Assembly (NCBI GenBank): GCA_017302655.1
Contig: JAFLDE010000034.1
Span: 1-37,714 of the forward strand
Origin: Burkholderiales bacterium
Lineage (GTDB): Bacteria; Pseudomonadota; Gammaproteobacteria; Burkholderiales; Burkholderiaceae_C
DNA: 37,714 bases
Direction of reading: 5' to 3'
A program made the position numbers and the translations under genes. Shown here one piece after another: positions 30,922 through 37,714 of this stretch. The notes under the pieces were generated by a model. It was not told where the DNA came from. It saw only the letters and a list, made by a program, of their open reading frames with translations, and did no database searches. Each line of letters begins with the position of its first letter. Position 1 is the stretch's first letter.

Positions 30922-32141
30922 TGGTTCCGGCGCTGTCCGCCGACACCGGCATTGCCATCGTCTTCGCGGTGGTCTACGCCGGCATGTTCCTCGGAGGGCT
31001 GCCCAAGCTACGCCTGGACCGCAGCGGGGTTGCCCTGCTCGGCGCCATCGCCGTCATTCCCATGCTCGGCGAGTCGGTGCCCGACATTGCCCGCCAGGCC
31101 ATCGACCTGCCGACCCTGGTGCTGCTCTTTGCCTTCATGGTGCTGTCGGCGCAAATGCAGCTCGGAGGCTTCTACGGCGCGGTGCTGTGGCGCGTGTCAG
31201 CATGGCCCTTGTCGCCGCGCGCGCTGCTGGCCGCGCTCATCGCCGTGGCGGCGCTGCTGGCGGCGGTGTTTTCCAACGACGTCGTCTGCCTGGCACTGAC
31301 GCCCCTGGTGCTGCGCCTGGCCCGGGTGCGGGGCTTGCCACCCTTGCCCATGCTGGTGGCCTTGGCCTGTGCGGCCAACATCGGTTCGGCCGCCACGCTC
31401 ATCGGCAACCCGCAGAACATGCTCATCGGCGCCACCCTGCGACTGGACTTCGCCGCCTATCTGCGCGACGCGCTGCCGGCCGTGGGCGCCAGCCTGCTAT
31501 TGCTGTGGGCCTGGCTGGCGCGTGGGCTGCCGGCGCAAGCGCAGAAGGCTTCGGTGCCCGTCGACGTCGAATCCCCGCCGGTGGATCGCTGGCAATGCGC
31601 GAAGGGCCTGATCGTGGCGCTGGCGCTGATGGCAGTTTTTCTCTTCACCCGCTGGCCGCACGAGGTGGCCGCGCTGGTGGGCGCCGGCGTACTGCTGCTC
31701 AGCCGCCGCCTGCACTCGCGCGAGGTGATGGGCTATGTGGACTGGCCGCTGCTGTTGCTCTTCATCGGCCTCTTCGTCGTGAACCATGCCTTCCAACAGA
31801 CCGGTCTGCCCGCGCAGGCGGTGGCCTGGTTGCAAGGCCAGGGCTGGGCGCTGACGGACCTGGAGGTGCTGGCGCCGCTCACCGTGGGCCTTTCCAACCT
31901 GGTGAGCAACGTGCCGGCGGTGATGCTGCTGCTGCCGCACCTGGATGCCGCGCAGGGCACGCTGCTGGCGCTCCTGAGCACCCTGGCGGGCAACCTGCTT
32001 CTGGTCGGCTCGATCGCCAACCTCATCGTGGCCGACCTGGCTGCCAAGCAGGGCGTATCCATGGGTTGGCGCGACCACCTGCGCCTGGCGGCGCCGGTGG
32101 CTGTGGGCTCGGTGGTTTTCGCGCTCCTGCTCAGGCCGTGA
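30921..32141 (+). CDS. anion permease of the SLC13/ArsB-NhaD superfamily
   Basis: A 406-residue membrane protein of about 10-12 helices. The superfamily motifs are [40 protein letters not shown] and [17 protein letters not shown], the paired substrate-binding hairpins of ion-transporter-superfamily proteins. Possible substrates are arsenite, dicarboxylates, sulphate or Na+; none is shown by context. The ATG at 30921 overlaps the thymidine kinase stop by one base, and the longer open frame upstream is a shadow of that gene. It ends 13 bases from the EF-G2 stop on the other strand. Confidence 0.88.
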   Translation: MVPALSADTGIAIVFAVVYAGMFLGGLPKLRLDRSGVALLGAIAVIPMLGESVPDIARQAIDLPTLVLLFAFMVLSAQMQLGGFYGAVLWRVSAWPLSPRALLAALIAVAALLAAVFSNDVVCLALTPLVLRLARVRGLPPLPMLVALACAANIGSAATLIGNPQNMLIGATLRLDFAAYLRDALPAVGASLLLLWAWLARGLPAQAQKASVPVDVESPPVDRWQCAKGLIVALALMAVFLFTRWPHEVAALVGAGVLLLSRRLHSREVMGYVDWPLLLLFIGLFVVNHAFQQTGLPAQAVAWLQGQGWALTDLEVLAPLTVGLSNLVSNVPAVMLLLPHLDAAQGTLLALLSTLAGNLLLVGSIANLIVADLAAKQGVSMGWRDHLRLAAPVAVGSVVFALLLRP

Positions 32142-32154
32142 GCAGGTCGGCGTC

Positions 32155-34194
32155 TCACTCCGCGTCGTCGTCCTTCAGCTTGTAGCCGGCCGCCAGCTGC
32201 GCCTGCTGGTTTGGCGGCACCGGGTCGTAGTGGCTGAAGGCCAGCGTGTAGTTGGCCTGCCCGCTGGTCATGGCATTGAGCCGGGTCTGGAAGGCAGCCA
32301 GTTCGGCCAGCGGCGCCAGGCCCTGCACCACCAGTTGCCCTGGCATGGAGGCGCGGGTGCCGGTGACTTGGCCTCGGTGGCTGCTGAGGTCGCCGCTGAC
32401 GTCGCCCACATGGCTCTCGGGCGTCAACACCTCGACGCTGACGATGGGCTCCAGCACCACCGGGCGGGCGTTCTTCACGGCTTCCTGCACCGCCTTCTTG
32501 GCGGCGGTGACGAAGGCGATCTCCTTGCTGTCCACGCTGTGGTGCTTGCCGTCGTACACGGTGACCTTGACGTCCACCAGCGGATAGCCGGCCACCACGC
32601 CCAGACTGCAGGCCTCGCGCACGCCCTTCTCGACGGCCGGCATGAACTGCCCTGGAATGACGCCGCCCTTCACGGCATCCACGAAATGGATGCCCTCGCC
32701 GCGCGCCAGTGGTTCGATGCGCAGGTAGACCTCGCCGAACTGCCCCGCGCCACCGGTCTGCTTCTTGTGGCGGTGATGGCCTTCGGCGCTGGCCGCAATC
32801 GTCTCGCGGTAGGCGATGCGGGGGGGTTGCGTCTTCACCTCGAACTTGAAGGTCTCCTTCAAGCGCTCCAAAAGCACGCGCAGGTGCAGCTCGCCCAGGC
32901 CATAAACCAAGGTCTCGTGGGTCTGCGCGCTCTGCTCCAACTTCAGGCAGGGGTCTTCCTCCACCAGGCGGTGCATCACGTCCCACAGGCGTTGCTCGTC
33001 GCCATGGCGCACGGGTTGCAGGGCCAGGCCGTGCACGGGGGTGGGCACCTTGAGCGGCGCGAGGTGCAGGTGCTCGTCCTCGGCGGCGTCGTGCAGCACG
33101 GCGTCGGGGTGCAGCTCGTCCAGCTTGGCCACGGCGCAGAGGTCACCGGGCACGGCCTTGTCGATGGGCACCTGGGTCTTGCCCTGCAGCGCAAACAGGT
33201 GCCCCACGCGCACCGGCTTGCGGCCGTGGCCGACGTAGAGCTGCATGTTCTTCGTGAGCGTGCCCTGGTGAACGCGCAGCAAGCCCATCTTGCCCAGAAA
33301 AGGATCGGCACGCACTTGGAACACATGGGCCAGCACATGTTCGGTGGGGTCGATCTTCACGCGCACCAGCTCGGTGGCCTCGCCCTCGCTGCGCTCGAAG
33401 GCCGGCGGATTGGCTTCCAGCGGATTGGGCAGCAGCTTGTCGATGACGGTCAGCAGCTCCTTCACCCCCACGCTGCTCTTGGCTGCCATGAAGAGCACCG
33501 GCACCAAGTGGCCCTCGCGCAGCGCCTGTTCCAGCGGCTCGTGCAATTCGGTGGCGGGCACGTCGCCGTCATTCAGATAGCGGTCGACGAAGGCGGCATC
33601 CACCTCCACCACCTGCTCCACCAGCGCGCGGTGCGCGGCCTCGACGCTGCCGAAGTCGCTGCTGCCCTGGCTCGCGAAGAAGCAGTCCTGCACGCCGCCT
33701 TGGTTCGGCAGGTTCAGCGGCAGGCACTCGCGGCCGAAGGTCTGCTGGATCTGCGCGAGCAGGCCCGGCAAGTCGATGCCGGGCGCGTCGATCTTGTTGA
33801 TGACGATGACGCGGTCGCGGCCGCGTTCCTTGGCGGCGTCCATCATGCGCTGCGCCATCAGCTCAATGCCCCGCTGCCCGTCGATCACCACCACCGCCGT
33901 TTCCACGGCCTCCAGCGAGGGCAGGGCCTGGCCGGTGAAGTCGGGGCTGCCGGGGGTGTCGATCACATGCACCCGCAGGCCGTCCTGGGTCTCGAAGTGC
34001 AAGAGGCTCGACTGCAGCGAGTGCAGCATGCGCCGCTCCAGGGGCTCGTGGTCGCTGACCGTGTTGCCCTTTTCCACGCTGCCCATCTGCGCGATGGCGC
34101 CGGCTGCGTGCAACAGGCTTTCGGCAAGTGTGGTCTTGCCACTGCCGGTGGGGCCCACCAGGGCCAGGGTGCGGATTCGAGTCAGGTCGGCCAT
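32155..34194 (-). CDS. elongation factor G-like protein EF-G2
   Basis: A 679-residue translational GTPase. G1 is [10 protein letters not shown] (residues 14-23) rather than the AHIDAGKTT form of canonical EF-G. G3 is DTPGSPDF and G4 NKID. Domain II, III, IV ([18 protein letters not shown]) and V ([20 protein letters not shown]) are all present. The altered G1 and the His-rich linker near HHRHKK place it with EF-G-like paralogues rather than the housekeeping fusA, which usually sits in the str operon. Role is probably a specialised or stress-related GTPase; not established. A GGGAG ribosome site precedes the ATG at 34194. Confidence 0.88.
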   Translation of the reverse strand: MADLTRIRTLALVGPTGSGKTTLAESLLHAAGAIAQMGSVEKGNTVSDHEPLERRMLHSLQSSLLHFETQDGLRVHVIDTPGSPDFTGQALPSLEAVETAVVVIDGQRGIELMAQRMMDAAKERGRDRVIVINKIDAPGIDLPGLLAQIQQTFGRECLPLNLPNQGGVQDCFFASQGSSDFGSVEAAHRALVEQVVEVDAAFVDRYLNDGDVPATELHEPLEQALREGHLVPVLFMAAKSSVGVKELLTVIDKLLPNPLEANPPAFERSEGEATELVRVKIDPTEHVLAHVFQVRADPFLGKMGLLRVHQGTLTKNMQLYVGHGRKPVRVGHLFALQGKTQVPIDKAVPGDLCAVAKLDELHPDAVLHDAAEDEHLHLAPLKVPTPVHGLALQPVRHGDEQRLWDVMHRLVEEDPCLKLEQSAQTHETLVYGLGELHLRVLLERLKETFKFEVKTQPPRIAYRETIAASAEGHHRHKKQTGGAGQFGEVYLRIEPLARGEGIHFVDAVKGGVIPGQFMPAVEKGVREACSLGVVAGYPLVDVKVTVYDGKHHSVDSKEIAFVTAAKKAVQEAVKNARPVVLEPIVSVEVLTPESHVGDVSGDLSSHRGQVTGTRASMPGQLVVQGLAPLAELAAFQTRLNAMTSGQANYTLAFSHYDPVPPNQQAQLAAGYKLKDDDAE

Positions 34195-34380
34195 TCGGCG
34201 ATCTCCCGGGAGCTGCGATGCACTGCGGCGCAGGGTAGCCCCGCCAACAGCCCGCTTCGCCTAGGGGGAAACCAGTCCCTTCAGCGTGCGCCGGGAAGCC
34301 ATCGCACCGTGGGGTCGGCAAGGTTGGAGTCCGGCGCCAGCTGCGCTACCGTGAAGCACCTTTACGCCCAGGAGACCCGC

Positions 34381-34752
34381 ATGCAGCTCGGTGCCTTTTC
34401 CCTCAGCCTGGCGGTGAAGGACATCGCCGCCAGCCGCGCCTTCTACGAAAAACTCGGCTTCGCGGTCATAGCCGGCGACCAAGCGCAAAACTGGCTCATC
34501 CTGCGCAACGCCGACAAGGTCACGCTGGGCCTCTTCCAAGGCATGTTCGAGCGCAACAGCCTGACCTTCAACCCGGGCTGGGACGCCGAGTGCGCCGAAA
34601 TCAACCCGTTCACCGATGTGCGCCAGCTCCAGGCCCAGGCCGAGGCCGCCGGCCTGCAGCCCGAGGCGCGGGCTGAAGGAGAGAGTGGCCCGGCCTTCTT
34701 CACCCTCACCGACCCCGACGGCAATCCCATCCTGATCGATCAGCACAGGTGA
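34381..34752 (+). CDS. VOC-family (glyoxalase-like) protein
   Basis: A 123-residue single-domain vicinal-oxygen-chelate protein: [20 protein letters not shown] at the start and [18 protein letters not shown] at the end, the beta-alpha-beta-beta-beta units with a metal-ligand-like Glu/Asp region. The ATG at 34381 has AGGAGA six to ten bases upstream; the frame is open far upstream but without coding character. Enzymatic or ligand-binding role unknown. It lies just before yqgE. Confidence 0.85.
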   Translation: MQLGAFSLSLAVKDIAASRAFYEKLGFAVIAGDQAQNWLILRNADKVTLGLFQGMFERNSLTFNPGWDAECAEINPFTDVRQLQAQAEAAGLQPEARAEGESGPAFFTLTDPDGNPILIDQHR

Positions 34753-34761
34753 TTTCCTAGA

Positions 34762-35349
34762 ATGCCGGCCATGTCGAAGGCTCAGATGGATCTCACCAAC
34801 CAGTTCCTCATCGCCATGCCCGGCATGCTGGACGACACCTTCGCCGGCTCGGTGATCTATCTGTGCGAACACAACGAGCGCGGGGCGCTCGGCCTGGTCA
34901 TCAACAAGCCGATCGAACTCGACCTCAACGGCCTGTTCGAAAAGGTCGACCTGACCCTCAACCGCGACGACCTGCAGCACGCGCCGGTGTTCTTTGGCGG
35001 GCCGGTGCAGACCGAGCGCGGTTTCGTGCTCCACGAGAAGCTGGACGACGAAGGTGGTCACTACAACGCCACGCTGCAGATTCCCGGCGGTCTGGAGATG
35101 ACGACCAGCCGCGACGTGCTCGAAGCGCTCAGCCACGGTGCCGGGCCGCGCAAGCTGCTCGTTACCCTGGGCTACAGCGGCTGGGGGGCCGGTCAGCTGG
35201 AAGAGGAGATCGGCCGCAACGGCTGGCTGAACGTCGATGCCGACCCGGGCCTGATCTTCGACACGCCCGTCGACCAACGCTACGACAAGGCGCTGGCGCT
35301 GCTCGGCATCGATCCGCGCATGCTCAGCCAGGAAGCGGGGCACGCTTGA
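34762..35349 (+). CDS. yqgE: YqgE/AlgH family protein (UPF0301)
   Basis: A 195-residue protein with the family signature: LTNQFLIAMPGMLDDTFAGS, YLCEHNERGALGLVINKP, and VFFGGPVQTERGFVLHE, ending VDQRYDKALALLGIDPRML. Soluble, of unresolved molecular function. ATGs at 34762 and 34771 are both possible. It opens the conserved yqgE-ruvX-pyrR-pyrB-pyrC' run, and its stop overlaps the next start. Confidence 0.93.
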   Translation: MPAMSKAQMDLTNQFLIAMPGMLDDTFAGSVIYLCEHNERGALGLVINKPIELDLNGLFEKVDLTLNRDDLQHAPVFFGGPVQTERGFVLHEKLDDEGGHYNATLQIPGGLEMTTSRDVLEALSHGAGPRKLLVTLGYSGWGAGQLEEEIGRNGWLNVDADPGLIFDTPVDQRYDKALALLGIDPRMLSQEAGHA

Positions 35350-35747
35350 TCGGCGCGGCGCAAGTCGCGGTCGCGCTGGGATTCGATTACGGCTTGCGGC
35401 GCGTGGGGGTGGCCAGCGGCAACCGGCTCATCGGCAAGGCGGAACCACTCACCACCCTGCAGGCGCAAGGGCGCTTGGTGTACCCGCTCATCGAGGCCCT
35501 TCTGAACGAATGGGAGCCGCAGGCCCTGGTGGTCGGCGTGCCACGCCACCCCGACGGCGCCCCGCACGCCATGACCGCCGCGGCGCAAAAGTTCGCCGCC
35601 AGCCTGCGCGGCCGTTTTCACAAGCCTGTGTTCGAGGTGGACGAGCGCTACACCAGCGTCGAGGCGATGGCGCAGGGTGCGCAGGACGTCGATGCCGCCG
35701 CGGCAGCCCTCATCCTCGAACAATTCTTCCGGGAGAACCCCCCATGA
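35346..35747 (+). CDS. ruvX: Holliday junction resolvase-like RuvX (YqgF)
   Basis: A 133-residue RNase H-fold protein. The motifs are [19 protein letters not shown] (first catalytic Asp), [18 protein letters not shown] and DERYTSVEA, with the last acidic site in [15 protein letters not shown]. YqgF proteins act in 16S rRNA processing and possibly DNA junction resolution. The only sensible start is the TTG at 35346, which overlaps the yqgE stop as TTGA; the long open frame upstream is a shadow of yqgE. The stop overlaps the pyrR start (ATGA). Confidence 0.9.
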   Translation: MIGAAQVAVALGFDYGLRRVGVASGNRLIGKAEPLTTLQAQGRLVYPLIEALLNEWEPQALVVGVPRHPDGAPHAMTAAAQKFAASLRGRFHKPVFEVDERYTSVEAMAQGAQDVDAAAAALILEQFFRENPP

Positions 35748-36253
35748 GCGCCCTGGCCTTGGACGCCGAACACCTCTACGCGGAGCTGCTCGCTCAGGTC
35801 CGCGCCTTTCTGGCGCAGCCGGCCTGGGTGGGCGCGCAGCTGGTCGGCATCTGGAGCGGCGGCGCCTGGCTGGCCGAACGCCTGCATCGCGACCTCGGCC
35901 GCGAGGGCTTGCATGGCGTCATCAGCAGCCGTCTGCATCGCGACGACTTCGGTTCGCGCGGCTTGGCCGCCACCGCCGACGCCACGCAGCTCAAGCAGTC
36001 GATCGACGGCGCTCCGGTGCTGCTGGTGGACGACGTGCTGTGGACCGGGCGCACCACGCGCGCGGTGATCAACGAACTGTTCGACTACGGCCGCCCGGCC
36101 CGCGTGGCCCTGGCCGTGCTGGTGGACCGAGGCGGGCGGGAGCTGCCCATCGAGGCGCAGCTGGCGGCCGCGCGCATCAGCCTGCCGCGCGAGCAACAAC
36201 TGCACCTGCGCCGCAGCGGCGACGGGTTCGAACTGGAGGTGCAGGCATGCTGA
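35744..36253 (+). CDS. pyrR: PyrR-type phosphoribosyltransferase/regulator
   Basis: A 169-residue type I phosphoribosyltransferase. The PRPP loop is [20 protein letters not shown], and the PyrR-specific stretch [20 protein letters not shown] follows. PyrR proteins convert uracil and PRPP to UMP and can regulate the pyr genes. It begins in an ATGA overlap with ruvX, with GGGAGAA nearby as ribosome site, and its end overlaps pyrB by seven bases. Confidence 0.92.
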   Translation: MSALALDAEHLYAELLAQVRAFLAQPAWVGAQLVGIWSGGAWLAERLHRDLGREGLHGVISSRLHRDDFGSRGLAATADATQLKQSIDGAPVLLVDDVLWTGRTTRAVINELFDYGRPARVALAVLVDRGGRELPIEAQLAAARISLPREQQLHLRRSGDGFELEVQAC

Positions 36254-37209
36254 GCCGCCGCCATCCGCAACTGAACAAGAACGGCGAGCTGATCCATCTG
36301 CTCTCCATCGAGGGTCTGCCCAAGAGCGTGCTGACCCACATCCTCGACACCGCCAGCACCTTCGTCTCGGTGAGCGACCGCGACGTGAAGAAGGTGCCCC
36401 TCCTGCGCGGCAAGTCGGTGTTCAACCTGTTCTTCGAGAACAGCACACGCACGCGCACCACCTTCGAGATCGCCGCGAAGCGCCTCTCAGCCGACGTGCT
36501 GAACCTGGACATCGCGCGCAGCTCCACGGCCAAGGGCGAGACCCTGCTCGACACGGTGGCCAACCTCTCCGCCATGCACGCCGACATGTTCGTCGTGCGT
36601 CACTCGGAGAGCGGCGCGCCCTACCTGATTGCCCAGCACTGCGCGCCGCATGTGCACGTGGTGAACGCGGGCGACGGGCGGCATTCGCACCCGACCCAGG
36701 GCCTCTTGGACATGTACACCATCCGCCACTACAAGCGCGACTTCACGCAGCTGTCGGTGGCCATCGTGGGCGACATCGTGCACAGCCGCGTGGCGCGCTC
36801 GGACATCCACGCGCTCGCCACCCTGGGCGTGCCCGACATCCGCGCCGTCGGCCCCAAGACCCTGGTGCCGGGCGACCTGCGCGAGATGGGCTGCCGTGTC
36901 GTGCACGACATGGACGAAGGCATCGCCGGCGCCGACGTGGTCATCATGCTGCGCCTGCAGAACGAGCGCATGGCCGGCGCGCTTCTGCCCTCCAGCGGCG
37001 AGTACTTCCAGCACTACGGCCTCACCGAAGAGCGCCTGGCCAAGGCCAAGGCCGATTGCATCGTCATGCACCCCGGCCCCATCAACCGCGGTGTCGAGAT
37101 CGACAGCCGCGTCGCCGACGGCCCGCATTCGGTGATCCTGCCGCAGGTCAGCTTCGGCATCGCCGTGCGCATGGCCGTGATGGCGATCCTGGCCGGCAAT
37201 GAGGCTTGA
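36247..37209 (+). CDS. pyrB: aspartate carbamoyltransferase catalytic subunit
   Basis: A 320-residue enzyme of de novo pyrimidine synthesis that makes carbamoyl-aspartate. The carbamoyl-phosphate site is [12 protein letters not shown], with [27 protein letters not shown] and [12 protein letters not shown] also as in other PyrB proteins. It overlaps pyrR by seven bases and is followed after one base by a dihydroorotase-like gene. In this arrangement PyrB usually forms a dodecamer with the inactive PyrC' protein instead of using PyrI. Confidence 0.95.
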   Translation: MLSRRHPQLNKNGELIHLLSIEGLPKSVLTHILDTASTFVSVSDRDVKKVPLLRGKSVFNLFFENSTRTRTTFEIAAKRLSADVLNLDIARSSTAKGETLLDTVANLSAMHADMFVVRHSESGAPYLIAQHCAPHVHVVNAGDGRHSHPTQGLLDMYTIRHYKRDFTQLSVAIVGDIVHSRVARSDIHALATLGVPDIRAVGPKTLVPGDLREMGCRVVHDMDEGIAGADVVIMLRLQNERMAGALLPSSGEYFQHYGLTEERLAKAKADCIVMHPGPINRGVEIDSRVADGPHSVILPQVSFGIAVRMAVMAILAGNEA

Positions 37210-37588
37210 GATGAAGCTGCTGATCGACAACGCCCAACTCCTGGATCCCTCCACCGGCCTGGACGCGCCCGGCGCGCTGGCGCTGGCTGAAGGGCGCATC
37301 GTGCCGCTTGACGGCTTCACCCCGGACCACACCCTGGACGCACAGGGCGCCGTGCTCGCGCCGGGCCTGGTGGACCTGCATGCCCGCCTGCGCGCGCCGG
37401 GTGCTTCGCTGGAGGGCAGCATCGAGAGCGAGCTTCGCGCCGCGGTGGCCGGCGGCGTCACCACCCTGGTCTGCCCGCCCGACACCGACCCCGTGCTCGA
37501 CGAGCCCGGCCTGGTGGACATGCTGTGCTCGCGCTGCGAGCGCGCCGGCTTGGCGCGCGTGGCGCCGCTCGGTGCGCTGACGCGCGGT

Positions 37589-37714
37589 AGATATTCGATT
37601 ATTTTTAAATCATTATTTTTTATTAATCAGGCAGCTCTTCGCAATGGTAATTCATGCCTTCAAGCACTTTTACTATCTGTCCGGGTAATATTCCTGCTGC
37701 TTCTACTCTTAAAA
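37589..37714. other. AT-rich segment of different origin
   Basis: From 37591 to the end, 40 of 124 bases are G or C (about 32 %), against a clearly GC-rich composition immediately before. The change is abrupt within a few bases of 37588. The segment contains poly-T/poly-A runs and the end of a minus-strand ORF. Confidence 0.85.
37623..37714 (-). CDS. partial AT-rich ORF, C-terminal 29 residues
   Basis: Reading from the window end on the minus strand, 29 codons give LRVEAAGILPGQIVKVLEGM followed by nine residues NYHCEELPD, then TAA at 37623-37625. The AT-rich codon use and sensible amino-acid mix suggest the 3' end of a gene from a low-GC genome. The rest is outside the window. The family is not recognised. 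Confidence 0.4.
   Translation of the reverse strand, partial: LRVEAAGILPGQIVKVLEGMNYHCEELPD

Larger units (their letters stand above)
37211..37714 (+). pseudogene. dihydroorotase-like PyrC'/PyrX, cut by an AT-rich junction
   Basis: The first 126 codons (37211-37588) read as a dihydroorotase-family protein: DNAQLLDPSTGLDAPGALAL, APGLVDLHARLRAPG, AAVAGGVTTLVCPPDTDP and VAPLGALTRG. The metal-binding HxH is replaced by His57-Ala-Arg59, as in the non-catalytic PyrC' partners of PyrB. From about 37589 the reading frame stays open but the DNA becomes AT-rich and the residues (YSIIFKSLFFINQ) no longer fit the family. The remaining two thirds of the protein are absent. This is either an assembly chimera or a real insertion; marked as broken for that reason. 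Confidence 0.8.

Noticed and set aside
34203-34212. Perfect palindrome CTCCCGGGAG upstream of EF-G2
   Set aside because: It coincides with the ribosome-binding sequence of the EF-G2 gene, and ten-base GC palindromes are common in this composition.
34863-35345. Long in-frame extension upstream of ruvX
   Set aside because: It lies wholly inside yqgE in another frame and has Arg/Pro/Ala-rich shadow composition; the TTG at 35346 gives the family N-terminus.
1-37714. CRISPR arrays, tRNA or rRNA genes, prophage or integrase genes
   Set aside because: No regularly spaced repeats, cloverleaf-like sequences or recombinase motifs were seen; the only mobile-type signals are the two elements at 26062-26625 and the AT-rich end.

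Overview
The window comes from a high-GC betaproteobacterium. Gene content, codon use and operon order (yqgE-ruvX-pyrR-pyrB-pyrC', hppD with an FFLEELY protein, Fiu/PiuC iron genes, an EF-G2 paralogue) fit Burkholderiales of the Rubrivivax/Roseateles/Inhella/Leptothrix type. That placement is inference from the proteins; no rRNA or other marker gene is present. The last 126 bases are about one third G+C and look foreign to the rest: a biological insertion edge or, more likely, an assembly chimera.

Layout. (1) 1-1104: alpha/beta hydrolase, possibly cut at its 5' end. (2) 1093-6095, minus strand: a tight five-gene operon (SDR, flavin-containing monooxygenase, BASS-type symporter, NAD-dependent epimerase, EamA exporter), with a divergent IclR regulator at 6221-6985. 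(3) 7008-18851: a polysaccharide/uronate utilisation locus. Its left arm (minus) encodes a sugar-binding protein, two CUT1 permeases, an ABC ATPase and a LacI regulator. Its right arm (plus) encodes KduD, an unrecognised 596-residue cytoplasmic protein, a TonB-dependent receptor of the Xanthomonas/Caulobacter sugar type and a secreted alginate-lyase-family enzyme. Two nearly identical LacI-type operators lie in the divergent promoter region. (4) 18855-20717: hppD with an FFLEELY-motif gene. (5) 20829-24980: HDOD protein, two small ORFs with a good terminator, a putative DNA-binding protein, a secreted SRPBCC protein and a CPA2 antiporter. (6) 25010-26032: a CurA-like reductase. (7) 26062-26625: two abutting non-coding, MITE-like inverted-repeat elements. 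(8) 26622-30214: the Fur-type iron operon tonB-fiu-piuC. (9) 30343-32141: thymidine kinase and an anion permease. (10) 32155-34194: EF-G2. (11) 34381-37588: VOC protein, then yqgE-ruvX-pyrR-pyrB-pyrC' with overlapping starts and stops, broken by the AT-rich tail.

How the genes work together. The uronate locus reads as one pathway. The TonB receptor would import a uronic-acid oligo- or polysaccharide, the periplasmic lyase would cut it by beta-elimination, the ABC transporter would carry short unsaturated oligouronides inwards, the 596-residue protein would probably process them in the cytosol, and KduD would feed the 2-keto-3-deoxygluconate route. LacI would sense an intermediate. kduI, kdgK and kdgA are absent here and would have to lie elsewhere. 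The 596-residue protein is the best candidate for something undescribed. The paired MITE-like elements and the broken pyrC' end are the other places worth a second look.
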